A stretch of DNA of 5,186 nt from positions 1 through 5,186 of the forward strand of contig JACVQG010000161.1 of assembly GCA_015661045.1 (NCBI GenBank), read 5' to 3'. Within the stretch, counting starts at the first letter, position 1. Each line of letters begins with the position of its first letter. Positions 4,923 to 5,186 of the stretch are shown here, in pieces. The position numbers were made by a program, and so were the translations under genes. Below the pieces are notes generated by a model. That model was not told the origin of the DNA. It did not search any database and saw only the letters and a list, made by a program, of their open reading frames with translations. The DNA is from Dehalococcoidia bacterium (GTDB lineage Bacteria > Chloroflexota > Dehalococcoidia > JACVQG01).

Positions 4923-5186
4923 ATGACGAGCACAAAAATAAAAACAGCTATCCTTCTGGAAGACCCCTATTATCGGGCTAAAGAATTGAAAAAGGAGGGC
5001 AAAAAGATTTTCGGAATTAGTCCCATGCACTTCCCCGAAGAGCTAATTCATGCTGGTGGCGGCGTGCCCATTGTCCTCCAGGAGAGCAGCGAGCCTGTTA
5101 CCTATGGCATGGCCCACCTTTACCCTTTCTTTTGTGGATTTACCCGGAGCGTGGTGGATATGGGGGTTCGGAACAAACTGGATTGT
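4923..5186 (+). CDS. Second 2-hydroxyacyl-CoA dehydratase / benzoyl-CoA reductase family subunit (BcrC/HgdA-like side), 3' truncated by window edge
   Basis: The frame runs from an ATG with a good ribosome binding site to the window end, giving the first 88 residues. After a lysine-rich leader, GISPMHFPEELIHAGGGVPI (31-50) matches the N-terminal signature of this family (usually PEELIHAAG), followed by EPVTYGMAHLYPFFCGFTRSVVDMG (57-81). C71, in the CxFxRS context, is the expected first cluster ligand. C88 lies at the very edge. It is most likely the partner of the 3336 gene product in a heterodimer, each subunit holding a [4Fe-4S] cluster. Unlike the usual tightly packed pairs it has its own promoter region. 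The remaining 300 or so residues, and any activator ATPase gene, lie beyond the window. Family assignment is firm; the substrate is unknown. Confidence 0.5.
   Translation, partial: MTSTKIKTAILLEDPYYRAKELKKEGKKIFGISPMHFPEELIHAGGGVPIVLQESSEPVTYGMAHLYPFFCGFTRSVVDMGVRNKLDC

Overview
The window reads as a stretch of an anaerobic bacterial genome. The evidence is two neighbouring genes of the 2-hydroxyacyl-CoA dehydratase / benzoyl-CoA reductase family, a group of oxygen-sensitive iron-sulfur enzymes found mainly in fermenting, syntrophic, sulfate-reducing and aromatic-degrading anaerobes. Two short GTAGGGGCG segments in the gaps look like halves of dispersed inverted repeats that I associate with Chloroflexota (Dehalococcoidia-like) and similar environmental genomes. 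That lineage guess is weak; Desulfobacterota or Firmicutes are also possible. All genes are on the + strand. The left half is visibly GC-rich, and the gap at 4581-4922 is clearly AT-rich.

Layout. Bases 1-1125 hold the C-terminal part of an FAD-dependent phytoene-desaturase-like oxidoreductase whose N-terminus lies outside the window. A 300-base gap follows. It holds a half-repeat, an insertion-sequence-like palindromic end, a good sigma-70-type promoter and a probable operator palindrome. Next comes a two-gene unit: a TetR-family regulator (1426-2064) and, 2 bases later, a metallo-beta-lactamase-fold hydrolase with a C-terminal winged-helix-like tail (2067-3107). A 228-base gap with a folded 3' region leads to a 2-hydroxyacyl-CoA dehydratase family subunit (3336-4580). 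Its C-terminal helix seems cut by an in-frame TGA. After a 342-base AT-rich gap, a second subunit of the same family begins at 4923 and runs off the right edge.

How the parts may work together (inference). The two dehydratase-family subunits probably form a heterodimer that carries out ATP-driven reductive chemistry on a CoA thioester. The ATPase activator that such enzymes need is not visible. The hydrolase could act on a CoA ester or related metabolite, and the TetR protein probably controls its own two-gene unit. The most unusual part is the gap between the two dehydratase genes. It has a 26-base perfect palindrome, further copies of the same half-site (one across a predicted -10 element), and another dyad next to the predicted -35. 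This suggests that the second subunit is under separate, tightly controlled transcription.
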